Part shown: piece after piece, positions 1 to 9,630 of the stretch
How positions within the stretch are numbered: the stretch's first letter is position 1
Layout of the letters: each line of letters opens with the position of its first letter
Origin: Silene noctiflora
Taxonomy: Eukaryota; Streptophyta; Magnoliopsida; Caryophyllales; Caryophyllaceae
NCBI GenBank assembly: GCA_009801015.1
Contig: VHZZ01000376.1
Location: 190,912-216,500, forward strand
DNA length: 25,589 bases
Direction: 5' to 3'
Notes under the pieces: model-generated
Told to the model about the DNA's origin: nothing
Database searches by the model: none
What the model saw: the letters and a program-made list of their open reading frames with translations, nothing else
Translations under genes and position numbers: made by a program

Positions 1-720
1 AACTGGAACTGCACCTTTGTTGTCTCAGAAAGCCAGCATCTGATGAATATCTATTTCTGTCTTTGGGCTGCATTTGATCATTGCTCATTGTATTTTGTCC
101 TGATTTCTGTACATTGTTTCATTTGTAGTCTATTTTTTTTAGGGTATATCAATTTTTTAAAATCCTACCTTAAAGTATGAGAAAATATTTTAAATTAAAT
201 TTCCACCAATTAAGATCAGACAAAGCAAATGCCTTTCTAAACGGAAAAGACGAATAAAATACACAAGATAGGGAGGGTAGGTCTTGCTTTAAATCGTCTT
301 CAGTTACAAACTTCTCACAACTGTCATTTTATTTTAGCATTATTTCAATCGGTTGTGATTACCGTCTTAACTTAGGACGATCTTAATTCTTAACCAAGAG
401 TTTGTGCACAACAAAATATTACTCGTACTCCACAAGAGGCGGTATTAGATTATTGTATGAAATTATCATAATTACATTGTACACTCAACAAGCCTTAAAA
501 GGCTGACAATTAACTAACCAAAACATCTCCTCCTAAGTCTTTACATCAATACAACATATATTAACTTCTCCCCTCTATTCTACGTCTTAATTTATACGGA
601 GTATAGTATAACACAGTGAATTATTCACTGTCGTTTGATCGAATCATGGGTCTTGTATTGACGCGCTAAGGGGATATCTTGAGTATAAATTTGTATACAT
701 TAGAGTACCTGAGCATTTAC
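1..720. other. Spacer downstream of the TBR-like gene
   Basis: No complete gene is visible. The first 42 bases on the plus strand read as an open stretch ending in TGA (…LLSQKASI stop) followed by T-rich sequence, which could be the last codons and 3' UTR of a gene lying upstream of the window, but nothing identifies it. The rest is AT-rich. It should contain the 3' UTR of the minus-strand TBR-like gene, whose stop codon is at 721-723. Confidence 0.25.
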
Positions 721-3700
721 TTAAGTTTGATTCTTGTGCTGTTGGTCCTTGTACTGTTTTCTTAGGAGCTCAGCATAGAGGAGTTCGTTCCACGAATCAG
801 GAACACCAGGTAGGCACCAGTGACTGCAGTCTTGGTATTTGAGTGGCGACTGTTTCTCATCGTCTGTGAGATGTAGCTTTCGATAAACTGAAGGATGGCC
901 GTCTTTCCTGTAGTCTGTTAATTTCGTTACATTTAGGTAAGAAACCGGGATTTTCATCCCCTTTATTACCGACTCAAATACTTTCATCTTCGGTGGATAT
1001 TCAGTCAGGTATGTATCGTTTCTGATGGGGTCCGTTTCACTGTCGCATTGCCCGCCCGAATTCCATTGCCCACCGCTGAAAGAAGAACAAATGTGTATCA
1101 ATCAGAGATATTGGCAAAGGGGCTAAGCACAATTGGGTTGTGTCACATATCTGAAACTACGACACAGCATTTTATGCCAAAATGTAAAAAAGGAAAATTC
1201 ATAAAATAGTTGTATCCAATACTTTTTAGAGTAATAAAGTACTAAACAATAAGGCTCGACTAAGCTATATGAGAGGTTAAGCTAACACGGGTTAATCGAG
1301 AATACATGTGAGCATGTAGGTTGAAATTGCTCAATGATCTCTCTAATATGTACTCGAGGAAATGGATTTATTCGCTTGATTGAACCGTCTTAACCTAACC
1401 ATTAGCTACAAATAAGGAATCATCAAAACATTACCTGTCTGAATAGAACATACCCTCAAAGACCACATATATAATGGAGGGACCAGGGTTGGATAGGAGT
1501 TACATAATAAATGATCCACTTCAATCCGTCTTCAGATTTAAAAAGAAGCACACATAATAAAGGATGTCGTTTTCAGATTGAAAGTACTTTTCGTACTCAA
1601 CATATAGTCGAAAAGGACCGGCGTATGGCATAGAGCATTTTCATCATATATCACCGGCTTCGTATGTTTTACCATACAAGTGATACGAGACTAACTCTTC
1701 TTACTATTCCTATCCTAATAATTCCTCCATTTGCTTATGGCACGAAGATTTGGAAGAGGAGGTCGGAAAAATAATTACTAAGAGTAAAAGAGGAACGACG
1801 AGGGTAAATTATGTAGGTCATAAGATACAGTATGTGTGATTTGAAATCATTTTGTAAGAGTAAAATAGAGATCCCCATTTAAAATTGTCAAATTTAGTGA
1901 TGGGTGGGTGTACATTTTACCTTCGGACCCAAATAATCAAGACTACGGTTGCAGAAACAAGTATTATGATCTTACATTACAAGTCGGCCACTCAGATGGT
2001 GATATACCAACAAACAAACAAACAGGGTGAAGCATACCACATAATGTTACACGTAGTGTCAATACCAAACATAGTTTAATGGGACCAATGGCGACATAAA
2101 TACGACATGACCACACAAACTCAAATCTTGTACACTATAAAACAAATGTTGCATTAAACTGACCTGAAATGTGAAGCGGAATAGCCTCGGAAGAGAACAT
2201 GTGTCCTCTGTGGATTGACGTTGGCATCAATCCACCTGCCCCAAGTTGTTATGGCTCTTCGAAACGCTTCTGTAACATCCAACTGTTTGTAGACATGGCT
2301 GCCTTCTTGATAATAGTCTTCCCTGAGGAAGTAAAAGACTAACCATTTTAGCCTGGTCGAAGTGACTAAATGTCGAGAATCAAGATGATAAAAACAAGAG
2401 CAGATGAACTACCCCTTGGACGTTTTATCATGAGTCCACCAATGCCCCGTGTTAAAAATGATGTAGTCGGCATTTTTGAACTGGTCTGCATCTCTAACCA
2501 TTAGATCAAGCCGAAGCGTTTCCTTGGTCGTTCCATTCTTGTCCGTTACTTCCCATTGTTGAACTAAGAAAGGCGATACGAAGAACTCTACAGTGGAATT
2601 ATAATCCTACTCAAGTCCAAAAACATCGTTAGCTAAAATTCAGAAGACAAGGTATCGAACTTAAAGGTTGAGACATAATAGTACTCCATTGGTATGTGTG
2701 GTTGAATGATGTTAATTTTAACCCATATTTTTTCATGATTTACAATAGTTTAAATTTATTTATAATGATAATACGAGAATGGTGATTTTGACAAACCTCG
2801 ACAGTTTTACGTTTATACATAAAATTTGGAGAAATAAATGATCACCGAGATATGAAATCTTACTTCGAATAAGAAAGAGTAGGAAGCTTCAGTCCGAAAA
2901 TTGTGGTGACCAAAGGCCTCATAGACTTTCTTTTTATCTGAAACCGCGTTCTTAAGAATGCAAACAAGAGACTCCCACATATTCCTATTCAGAGAATCAC
3001 CGACGAAAACAAGCCGCTTTCCCCTCAATAATTCCAGCATTTGCCCACCATTTAGCCTACATAGTACATTCATCCTTATCACGGGTCCATAACGACTATA
3101 CACATTCCAATCTTTGTAGTTGTTTGAAAGCTCATATACAACCAATATGTCAAGATCAATTCTTAACCAAAGTAATTGTACTGATTTTTTTCACTATTCA
3201 ACTCTGCTTAGCTAAACTAAACACTAAAATAAAATAAACGTGATCGCGTATTTAGGTAGTCACAAACTCTATTGTACAACATATGAAGGCCTTATAAGAA
3301 CTGCAGCAACATATTTATTGTTATCAGTAGGTGACATTCCTAAACCATTATAATGTCGTAGTGTTGTACGCCTTACAACCGTCTTACAAGAGACCAACTG
3401 GTCGAAAATATACCCACTTTAAAATTACATTTCCACAAATAACAATTTTTTCCTCACAGTTGCACTGATTCAAGATCACTTACCAGGATTATCTAAATTA
3501 GAACTAAGTCAACTAACTAAAACCTTAATCTGCTACAAAATTTGTAACATTCACATTATAAGTACTCTTTCCGTCTCAATCATTTGTTTACCTTTCTTAA
3601 AACCCGCTCACCGACAATAAAAGGCAAACAAATGAGGGATGAAGTACTAGATTAAACAACAAAACTAGATCATGATTCAGTAAAAATCCTAATATAGAGA

Positions 3701-4979
3701 TTAAGCAAAGTAAACCCAATCATTTGTTTATCTTTGATTGAAATACCCTCGCAAAGAATAGAAAAAGGTAAACAAATAACAAAGACGGAAATAGAATTAA
3801 TTACCTTGGCAATGTGCAACCTTTAGGCTTCCACTTAAGCATCTGATAATCACGATCAGGTCTACCATTAAGAAAACAATTAAACTGTTCATCAATTAAA
3901 TTACATGATCCAGGTTTATAAAGTGGGTAACTCTCATCTTTCACCCAATTTCCATCATACAAATCACAACCCACCAAATTCTCCACCTCATTTTCCTGCT
4001 TCTTTGCTCCTCCTAAAACGGTGTCGTTTACGCGGTTTTTCCCTTGATTTTTCGACAATGACGCTGCCAAATCAGATGATTTTACCCCCACCCCACCTCC
4101 ATTTTTCGTCAAATTCGGCAAAATTTGAGAGATTTGAGGTGTAATGTTACTGCCCATTTGAGTGGAATCTGCAATGCTACTCTCATTTTGCTGCAATGGT
4201 GATTTTTGAGGTGAAAGTTCACTACTTTGATCAGTTGCATGCAGAATGCTGTTATTTCCTGCAACTGCAGAAGTTACAGTAATATTATTAACTTCTGCAA
4301 CTTGATCAAGATTAGAACTTTGAATGTTCTGATCTCCTTTTTGCTCAAAATTTCCAACTTTATCAGTAATTTCAGTAGAAAGTTGGGTTTTATTTAAATT
4401 TTCAGAATTATTAACCGCTGCAACATGATCAAGATCAGAACTTTGACTGTTCTGATCATCTTTCTGCATAATGGTAGCATTTTTATCCTCAAAGTTTTCA
4501 AATTCACCACTAATTTCAGCAGAAATTTGGGTTTTATTCAAATTTTGAGAGTTATTAACTGCTGCAACATGATCAAGATCAGAACTTTGACTGTTCTGAT
4601 CATCTTTCTGCAAAATGGTAGCATTATTTTGCTGAAAGTTTTCAACTTCATGTGTTTTATTCAAGTTTTGGGAAATGGGTAGTGAATTTGTCACATTGTT
4701 TTGAGATCTAGAAGAGTTAAATTGGGTAGAATTTGGAAAAAAGTAAGAGTAAACAGAAGAAAAATGAGATCTATAATAAGTTTCATCAGTATGAGTAAAT
4801 GGTGAAGAAGAAGAAGGAGAAAAGGCAAGAAAAACAGTAAAAATTATAAAAATTAAAACAATCCCATAAATAAAAGGACTACTTTTTCTAGTTTTAAACA
4901 GAGAAAAATGTGTTTTAAAGTCTGAGAAAATGGTGTTTTTTGTGTTTGTGATTAATTGGTATTTTGTAACTTCTGCCAT
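721..4979 (-). CDS. TBR: TRICHOME BIREFRINGENCE-type polysaccharide O-acetyltransferase (five exons)
   Basis: Deduced CDS: complement of join(721..1075, 2164..2322, 2413..2606, 2864..3056, 3805..4979), 691 aa, all junctions GT-AG and phase-consistent. The family comprises Golgi type II membrane enzymes that O-acetylate wall polysaccharides (pectin or xylan); TBR itself affects secondary-wall cellulose and pectin esterification. A short cytosolic tail is followed by a membrane span at about residues 35-54. A long Asn/Ser/Gln-rich spacer with many N-glycosylation sequons follows, then the PMR5N domain (from C338, with the YPLYKPGSC motif). The PC-esterase domain has GDS at 411-413 and the catalytic DCSH motif at D656 and H659. 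The sequence through [19 protein letters not shown] and [18 protein letters not shown] is very close to Arabidopsis TBR/TBL1/TBL2. Arabidopsis TBR is about 608 aa; the extra length lies in the repeated spacer. The start matches the family's N terminus and has G at +4. TBR versus TBL1/TBL2 cannot be settled here. Confidence 0.93.
4284..4664 (-). repeat. In-frame 144-bp coding tandem repeat in the TBR-like spacer
   Basis: Residues 106-232 of the TBR-like protein hold three degenerate units, each starting LNKT (at 106, 147 and 195). The middle unit is 48 aa (144 bp); the outer units are shortened to about 41 and 38 aa. The first two share the core [20 protein letters not shown] exactly. Each unit brings N-glycosylation sequons (NKT, NAT, NNS). 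At DNA level the block near 4391 recurs 144 bp on near 4535. The spacer lies between the membrane anchor and the catalytic domains, so the repeat probably lengthens a glycosylated stalk. Confidence 0.85.
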
Positions 4980-5196
4980 GGATGTTGTTGTTGTTGTTTG
5001 AATGTTTGTTTGGTGTGAAGAAGAAGAAGAATGAGAGTGTGAAAGGAAAAGGAGAGTGTTGAAGAATAAGAGAAGAAAGGAAAGGTGTCAACATAACAAG
5101 GAAGGAAGTAAAAAGAGTGAGGAAAATCATGGTGGGTTTTGAAGAATCTTTGGCTTTCAATCATGGAAAGTCAAAGTTATTTCCTAATGTTGGAGA

Positions 5197-5206
5197 TTTA
5201 TTTATG
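5197..5206 (-). promoter_or_regulatory. Weak TATA-like element of the TBR-like gene
   Basis: The minus strand reads CATAAATAAA about 220 bp upstream of the start codon. The implied transcript start near 5165-5175 would give a CT-rich leader that ends in a short (CAA)n run just before the ATG. The match to the consensus is imperfect. Confidence 0.3.
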
Positions 5207-5360
5207 TGTTTTTGGTAAGTACTCAGTTAGATCCGATTTTTTTTTTTTTTTTTTTTTTTTAGTATCAATTTCGAAAATTTTTAGGTAATTTTGGATTTTT
5301 GGGTATATGGGTGTATCTAACCGACCTCACAAATGGGTTAATCGAATTAGATTTTGGTTA

Positions 5361-5648
5361 GGGCATCCACAATAGACAAGTCTATTGACACATCACTAAG
5401 CTAACAAACCTTTTCAATAACAAACTCGTACCCAACAATAGACAAACATTTCCAAGGTTTATATTATAGGACCCACATAATTGCATTCACACATAATTTT
5501 TGGCCACATCACTCTACAAACCCGTATACTACCTAGTAACCATTCTTATCAACAAAGCTCAACACCTATCTCTAGCAATAGGGGGTTTGTAGACAAATCT
5601 CGACATGTCATCTACAAACCCTTGAAAAACCCCCTATTGCTAATGCCC
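5361..5648. mobile_element. Tourist/PIF-Harbinger-like MITE with TTA target duplication
   Basis: The terminal inverted repeats are GGGCATCCACAATAG on the left and the complement of CTATTGCTAATGCCC on the right. They are flanked on both sides by TTA (5358-5360 and 5649-5651), the target duplication expected of PIF/Harbinger elements. The element is 288 bp, has no coding capacity, and carries a strong nested hairpin at its right end. Confidence 0.7.
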
Positions 5649-5919
5649 TTAGTTACTTCAAGTTTAGGATCCTTGGGTTTGTAATAATTTGGGTTTAGTT
5701 CGGGTTATTTTCGGGTGGGTTGTTATCAAGTTGGCTTTAAAATCAATATCTTTTCCATTTGCTAAGAAAAGAAACGGAGAGTTCATTTCCTTTCAAGGGT
5801 CCATATTGTATTATGGTAACATTGAACGGATCAAGATTTTATGCATAAAAATAAAGAGTCAAGGGGGGCCTTGGTTCACAAAAAAAGGGAATCAGAAAGG
5901 AATTTCCTTTGATATACTT

Positions 5920-6198
5920 CCTTGTTTGGTTGTTAGGTTAATCGGGTCGTCGCGTCAGTTTGGGTTTGACACACATTTTGGGTCGGGTTGGGCCAGGTAG
6001 GGTCACTTTCGGGTTTCGGGTTTCGGGTCAATTTCGGGTGACCTGTTGTCGGGTCATTTTCGGGTATGAGTCATTTTGGGTCGAGTTACTTACGAGTTAA
6101 TGGTACGAATTTTAGTTAGTACTATTTTGATTAAGAAATACTATTTTATAGATTTAACTCTTTATCAGGTACTATTGTAACCAAATGAAACTTTGTTT

Positions 6199-6260
<62 letters not shown>

Positions 6261-6480
6261 CTTAGTACTCATCGTTTCGAGTTATTTAAGGTCATTTCAA
6301 GTCATTTGGGATGAGACCAATTATGAGTCAGGACTTTTCGGGTGGGTCACCTCGGGTCGGGTTAACATTAGGTTAGACAATGCTTGGGTCGGGTCGAATT
6401 AATTCAGGTTCGGGTCGTATTTAGGTCAAGCAAGTTCGGGTCACTTTTGGGTCTTGGGTCGGGTCATTCGGGTCTAATCT
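5920..6480. repeat. GGGTCGGGT-rich repeat element around an AT core
   Basis: Both flanks are built from degenerate GGGTCGGGT/TTTCGGGT units (about 5920-6085 and 6330-6480), all in the same orientation on the plus strand, around an AT-rich middle that holds the (AT)29 tract. A second copy of this architecture, in opposite orientation, lies at 24585-25130. I do not recognise the family. The short open frames in this stretch have low-complexity translations and are not supported as genes. Confidence 0.6.
6201..6258. repeat. (AT)29 microsatellite
   Basis: An uninterrupted alternating AT tract of 58 bases inside the GGGTCGGGT-rich element. Confidence 0.97.
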
Positions 6481-6880
6481 ATTTTGCCAGGTCTAGAATA
6501 TAAGTAAGGAATGAAGTAAAAAATCCCAAATAAAAAAAAAAACAACTTTAGAGGAAAAATATTATTAAATGAATTTCTTTAAGGGAATGGACTCTCAATT
6601 TTCTAAAAGAAATGGAGAGGATCGTAATTGCTTTATTTGAGGGAGAAAATATGAATTATGTCCGAATTTGTGTAAAACGGCCTTATACAAATCATTGTAC
6701 AATGATAGTAGTCATAGTAACCTTGTACAATTAGATGTCCTTGCTATCACCATTGGATAATAAATCTTAAAACCAAAGCACAAATTTTTATTTAAGACGG
6801 ACATTATCGGTCTAAAGTGAAACAAAAAAGAGAGATCCTCATTCCTCAATGACTTTGTAGTTGCAAACCGTCTTGCTTCT

Positions 6881-7036
6881 GACGGACACTATCGTCACAA
6901 GCTGAAGACGGATAATGCCCCTCTCACAATAAGACAAGTGAGAGGGCAAGTGGGGGAGACATGGAGCACCCTATGAATAGTGCTACTTGCATATCGGGAG
7001 AGGGGCAATATCCGTCTTCAGCTTGTGACGGATAGT
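6881..7036. mobile_element. MITE copy 1 (CACTATCCGTCACAAGCTGAAGACGG type)
   Basis: The left arm (GTCACAAGCTGAAGACGGAT, then GCCCCTCTC) and its complement on the right form inverted repeats of about 40 bp around a short non-coding centre. Exact ends and target duplication are uncertain: related sequence (CCGTCTTGCTTCTGACGG) extends a little beyond the left boundary, so these coordinates mark the core. Confidence 0.65.
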
Positions 7037-7408
7037 GAGAATTTGTGTTCTAGTTGGCACTTTAACAAAAGGGACAGAAGTATGTGGATGTAAGTGTGTA
7101 AGAGACTTTCATTACTTCATCTAGTCCTACTTGGACAGTTGCCACTTTGCTCTTTAATTTGTAGGACCTTCAAAATGTACTAATAAGAGTACTAACAGAG
7201 TCACAAGCCAGGTTATGGTTCTTACCAGAACTGAAACGTGCCCGTAACTTAATAATTGAGTTCATTTAATAAGCGGAATGAAAATTTGGCATCGAATCTC
7301 GGTTAAACAAGTTGGACATTCTTACAAAGTGTTTTCAATTGATGTTTATTTAGCCATCCCGATTTCTGATACATGGATCCATATAAATTATCACAAATTT
7401 TCATTGAA

Positions 7409-7570
7409 GACGGACACTATCCGTCACAAGATAAAAACGGATAGTATCCCTCTCACAATATGCAAGTCACACCAACCATTGAATGCTCCATTTTCCCCCA
7501 CTTGCCCTCCCACTTGCCTTATTATGAGAGGGGCACTATCCGTATTCAGCTTGTGACGAATAGTGACCGT
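7409..7570. mobile_element. MITE copy 2 of the same family, inverted relative to copy 1
   Basis: GACGGACACTATCCGTCACA at the left, and GAGAGGGGCACTATCCGT followed by CAGCTTGTGACG at the right, match the arms of the element 370 bp upstream. Comparing outer flanks, the right end here (with CCGTCACAAGCAAGACG beyond it) corresponds to the left end of copy 1, so the two lie in opposite orientation. The arms have diverged. No coding sequence. Confidence 0.6.
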
Positions 7571-7720
7571 CACAAGCAAGACGCTTTGATAAATTATAGT
7601 CTCTTAAATCTACAATTGTAATTTCTTAGGAAGAGAAAAGCAATCTTGAGGCTTATTCTCTTGTAAGCTTTCATTTGGAATTTGGATAAATACTTGAAGG
7701 TTTGACAAGTAAACAACAAA

Positions 7721-7802
7721 GTCGCTTTGGCCGAGTGGTTAAGGCGTGTGCCTGCTAAGTACATGGGGTTTCCCCGCGAGAGTTCGAATCTCTCAGGCGA
7801 CG
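7721..7802 (+). tRNA. tRNA-Ser(GCT)
   Basis: An 82-nt class II cloverleaf. The acceptor stem GTCGCTT pairs with AGGCGAC and the discriminator is G7802. The anticodon loop CTGCTAA gives anticodon GCT at 7754-7756, which reads AGC/AGU. A long variable arm and the T-arm GTTCGAATC (B box) are present, and the A box is TGGCCGAGTGG. The 5' flank has the CAA-rich context seen at plant tRNA genes (AACAACAAA), and a TTTTTT Pol III terminator starts at 7803. No intron. The sequence type is nuclear, not plastid. Confidence 0.96.
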
Positions 7803-7873
7803 TTTTTTCGTTTATTTTTTTATTTTTTTATTTTGACATTTAAAAGTAATCAAAAAGATTGTGTGAGAAAAAG

Positions 7874-7945
7874 AGGTCCTACCGGGAGTCGAACCCAGGT
7901 CGCTGGATTCAAAGTCCAGAGTGCTAACCACTACACCATAGAACC
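7874..7945 (-). tRNA. tRNA-Gln(TTG)
   Basis: A 72-nt cloverleaf on the minus strand. The acceptor stem GGTTCTA pairs with TAGGACC and the discriminator is U. The anticodon stem-loop CTGGACTTTGAATCCAG has anticodon TTG (plus-strand 7910-7912). The T arm contains GGGTTCGACTCCC. A TTTTT Pol III terminator follows at 7872-7868, and a TATAAA-like stretch lies a short way upstream. It is convergent with the tRNA-Ser gene, with 71 bp between their 3' ends. Confidence 0.96.
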
Positions 7946-7993
7946 TGACGCTGTTTATATTTCTGTAAAGCTCATATAACTATGTTTATTTTA

Positions 7994-8804
7994 GGGTTTT
8001 TTGTCAAACACAACCTTTAAAAAAAAAGTTTGTCAAACACAACCTTTAATAATTTTTTTTTGTCAAACACGACTTTTTTGGCAAGATTTCAGCAACTTCG
8101 TGACAACTTGAAATGGTGACTTTCGGTCGATGTTTGAGATAGCAAATGAGGTCGGTTTGAGGTGTTTTCGGACTCGTTGGAAAGGTGGGAATGCGAGCTT
8201 TCTAGGGCTTGTCAACACATTGGTCAAATGTGGCCTTATGTGGAGCATTTACGGTCACTTAAGTGTTTCGGATGCGAGAATTTACTTTGACTTTTTTGTT
8301 TGTTTTTCCATCCAATTCACTCCCCTCGAACCATCACTTGCACCCAACAACCACCACAAAAAACACAACTACGACGTTCCTTGCACTCCCCTATACCTAC
8401 ATACCAAATTTCAAACCAAACAAAGCATCCTAACCCAANNNAAAACCCANGAAAAACNCCNTAACCACTCNCTATAAACCCAGACTTTCTNAGTANCCTT
8501 ACTTTACACACCAATCGACCCCACATAAGGNCGTCTTTNACCANTGTGTTGACAACCCCATGAAANCNTGTACTCNCNNCTTTCCAACGAGTCCAAAAAC
8601 ACCTCAAACCGACCTCGTTTGCTATCTCAAACATCGACCGAAAGTCACCCATTTCAAGTTGTCACGAAGTTGCTGAAATTTTGCCCAAAAGGTCGTGTTT
8701 GACAAAATTTTTTTATTAAAGGTTGTGTTTGACAAACTTTTTTTTTTAAAGGTGGTGTTTGGAATTTTCTTTTTTTTTTAAAGGTTGTGTTTGACAAAAA
8801 ACCC
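7994..8804. mobile_element. Non-autonomous Mutator-like foldback element with 9-bp target duplication
   Basis: The perfect direct repeat TTTATTTTA flanks the element (7985-7993 and 8805-8813). The ends are GGGTTTTTTGTCAAACACAA and its complement. Each arm is about 250 bp. Outermost are three to four near-tandem GTCAAACACAACCTTTAA units separated by homopolymer runs; further in is a stretch found in both arms (CAGCAACTTCGTGACAACTT). A 9-bp duplication with long inverted repeats is the hallmark of Mutator-like elements. No transposase is visible. The two mirror-image open frames that begin MFEIANEVGLRCF are simply the arms read from each side. Ambiguous bases at about 8439-8580 show the assembly struggled with the foldback. 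Confidence 0.85.
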
Positions 8805-8814
8805 TTTATTTTAC

Positions 8815-9560
8815 TCTAATCCTCCCGCCCTAAGATGTAAGAACTCATTTGTCTTTTGATTAATATTTTATTTTTATGAAGTATTTCAATCAATTTTAAA
8901 TAAATAGATATGAAGGAAATACGCTAATTAATACTATAAACTATAATCGACTTTCAAAATAAAATTAAGTTAAATAACTGGAACCTGGAAGTGTTTAAAT
9001 GTGGAGGAGATCTCTTGCTAGTCGGTTTTATTGTAAAACTACATTTTATTTACCTAAATAGTCACATAAAAGAGGTAATTGATAACTAATCTTATATGAC
9101 TGTTAAGTAAACAACAACTGATATTACAATATAGCACTTGTGTAAAATGACTTTACACGGTATTTTGTTATATGTAAGATAACTATCGCTGAGTTGAAAT
9201 CAACTCATAAATTGTTCTTAATCACAAATTCACAATCACTCAATCTCAAATTTAATTGTCTATCACTTTACATTTTGGCAAAAGAATAAAAGGTCCATGG
9301 TGTTTTAGTGACAGAACTAAGGGAACTAACACTCAGAGACAGGTCAAAAACCCTAAATTATACGGAGTAAAAGTTTAAAATATCTTAATTTAAATTTAAA
9401 CATTTTTCTAATTCTCCTTATTTTTCCGGTGTAAATGAGGATGTTCATCAACGACAATAACAAGTAGTTCCCTTGCACAATTTACGCTACTTCACACTAA
9501 TTTACCCGCTGAAATTTTTCGCCCCAATGTAATAAACAAACTAAAATCACCAAGTGAAGT
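8815..9560. other. AT-rich spacer upstream of the glycosylase gene
   Basis: No gene or clear transposon ends seen. The sequence is AT-rich and contains a TACGGAGTA string near 9361. It presumably includes the upstream control region of the glycosylase gene. Confidence 0.4.
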
Positions 9561-9567
9561 CAAAATG

Positions 9568-9575
9568 TATAAAAC
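9568..9575 (+). promoter_or_regulatory. Candidate TATA box of the glycosylase gene
   Basis: TATAAAAC lies 63 bp upstream of the ATG at 9631. Transcription would start near 9600, leaving a leader of about 30 nt. If this is the promoter, the in-frame ATG at 9565, which overlaps it, cannot be the translation start. Confidence 0.5.
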
Positions 9576-9630
9576 GAATCCGTTTAAAAACATCTCATTT
9601 GCAAGTCAACTTCTTCCCTCTCGTTCTGCC

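Noticed and set aside
2595..2610. Cys replaced by Ser in the DYN(C)TVEF motif of the TBR-like protein (DYNSTVEF).
   Set aside because: Other family members such as TBL29 have Ala at this place as I recall, the sequon N-x-T is kept, and the disulfide cysteines elsewhere are present, so it is not evidence of a damaged enzyme.
5689..6000. 103-codon plus-strand open frame starting MGLVRVIFGWVV.
   Set aside because: It translates GGGTCGGGT-type repeat and spacer sequence; no domain or gene context.
8130..8652. Two opposing open frames starting MFEIANEVGLRCF, which look like a duplicated small gene.
   Set aside because: They are the two arms of the foldback transposon read inward from each side, and the second runs through ambiguous bases.
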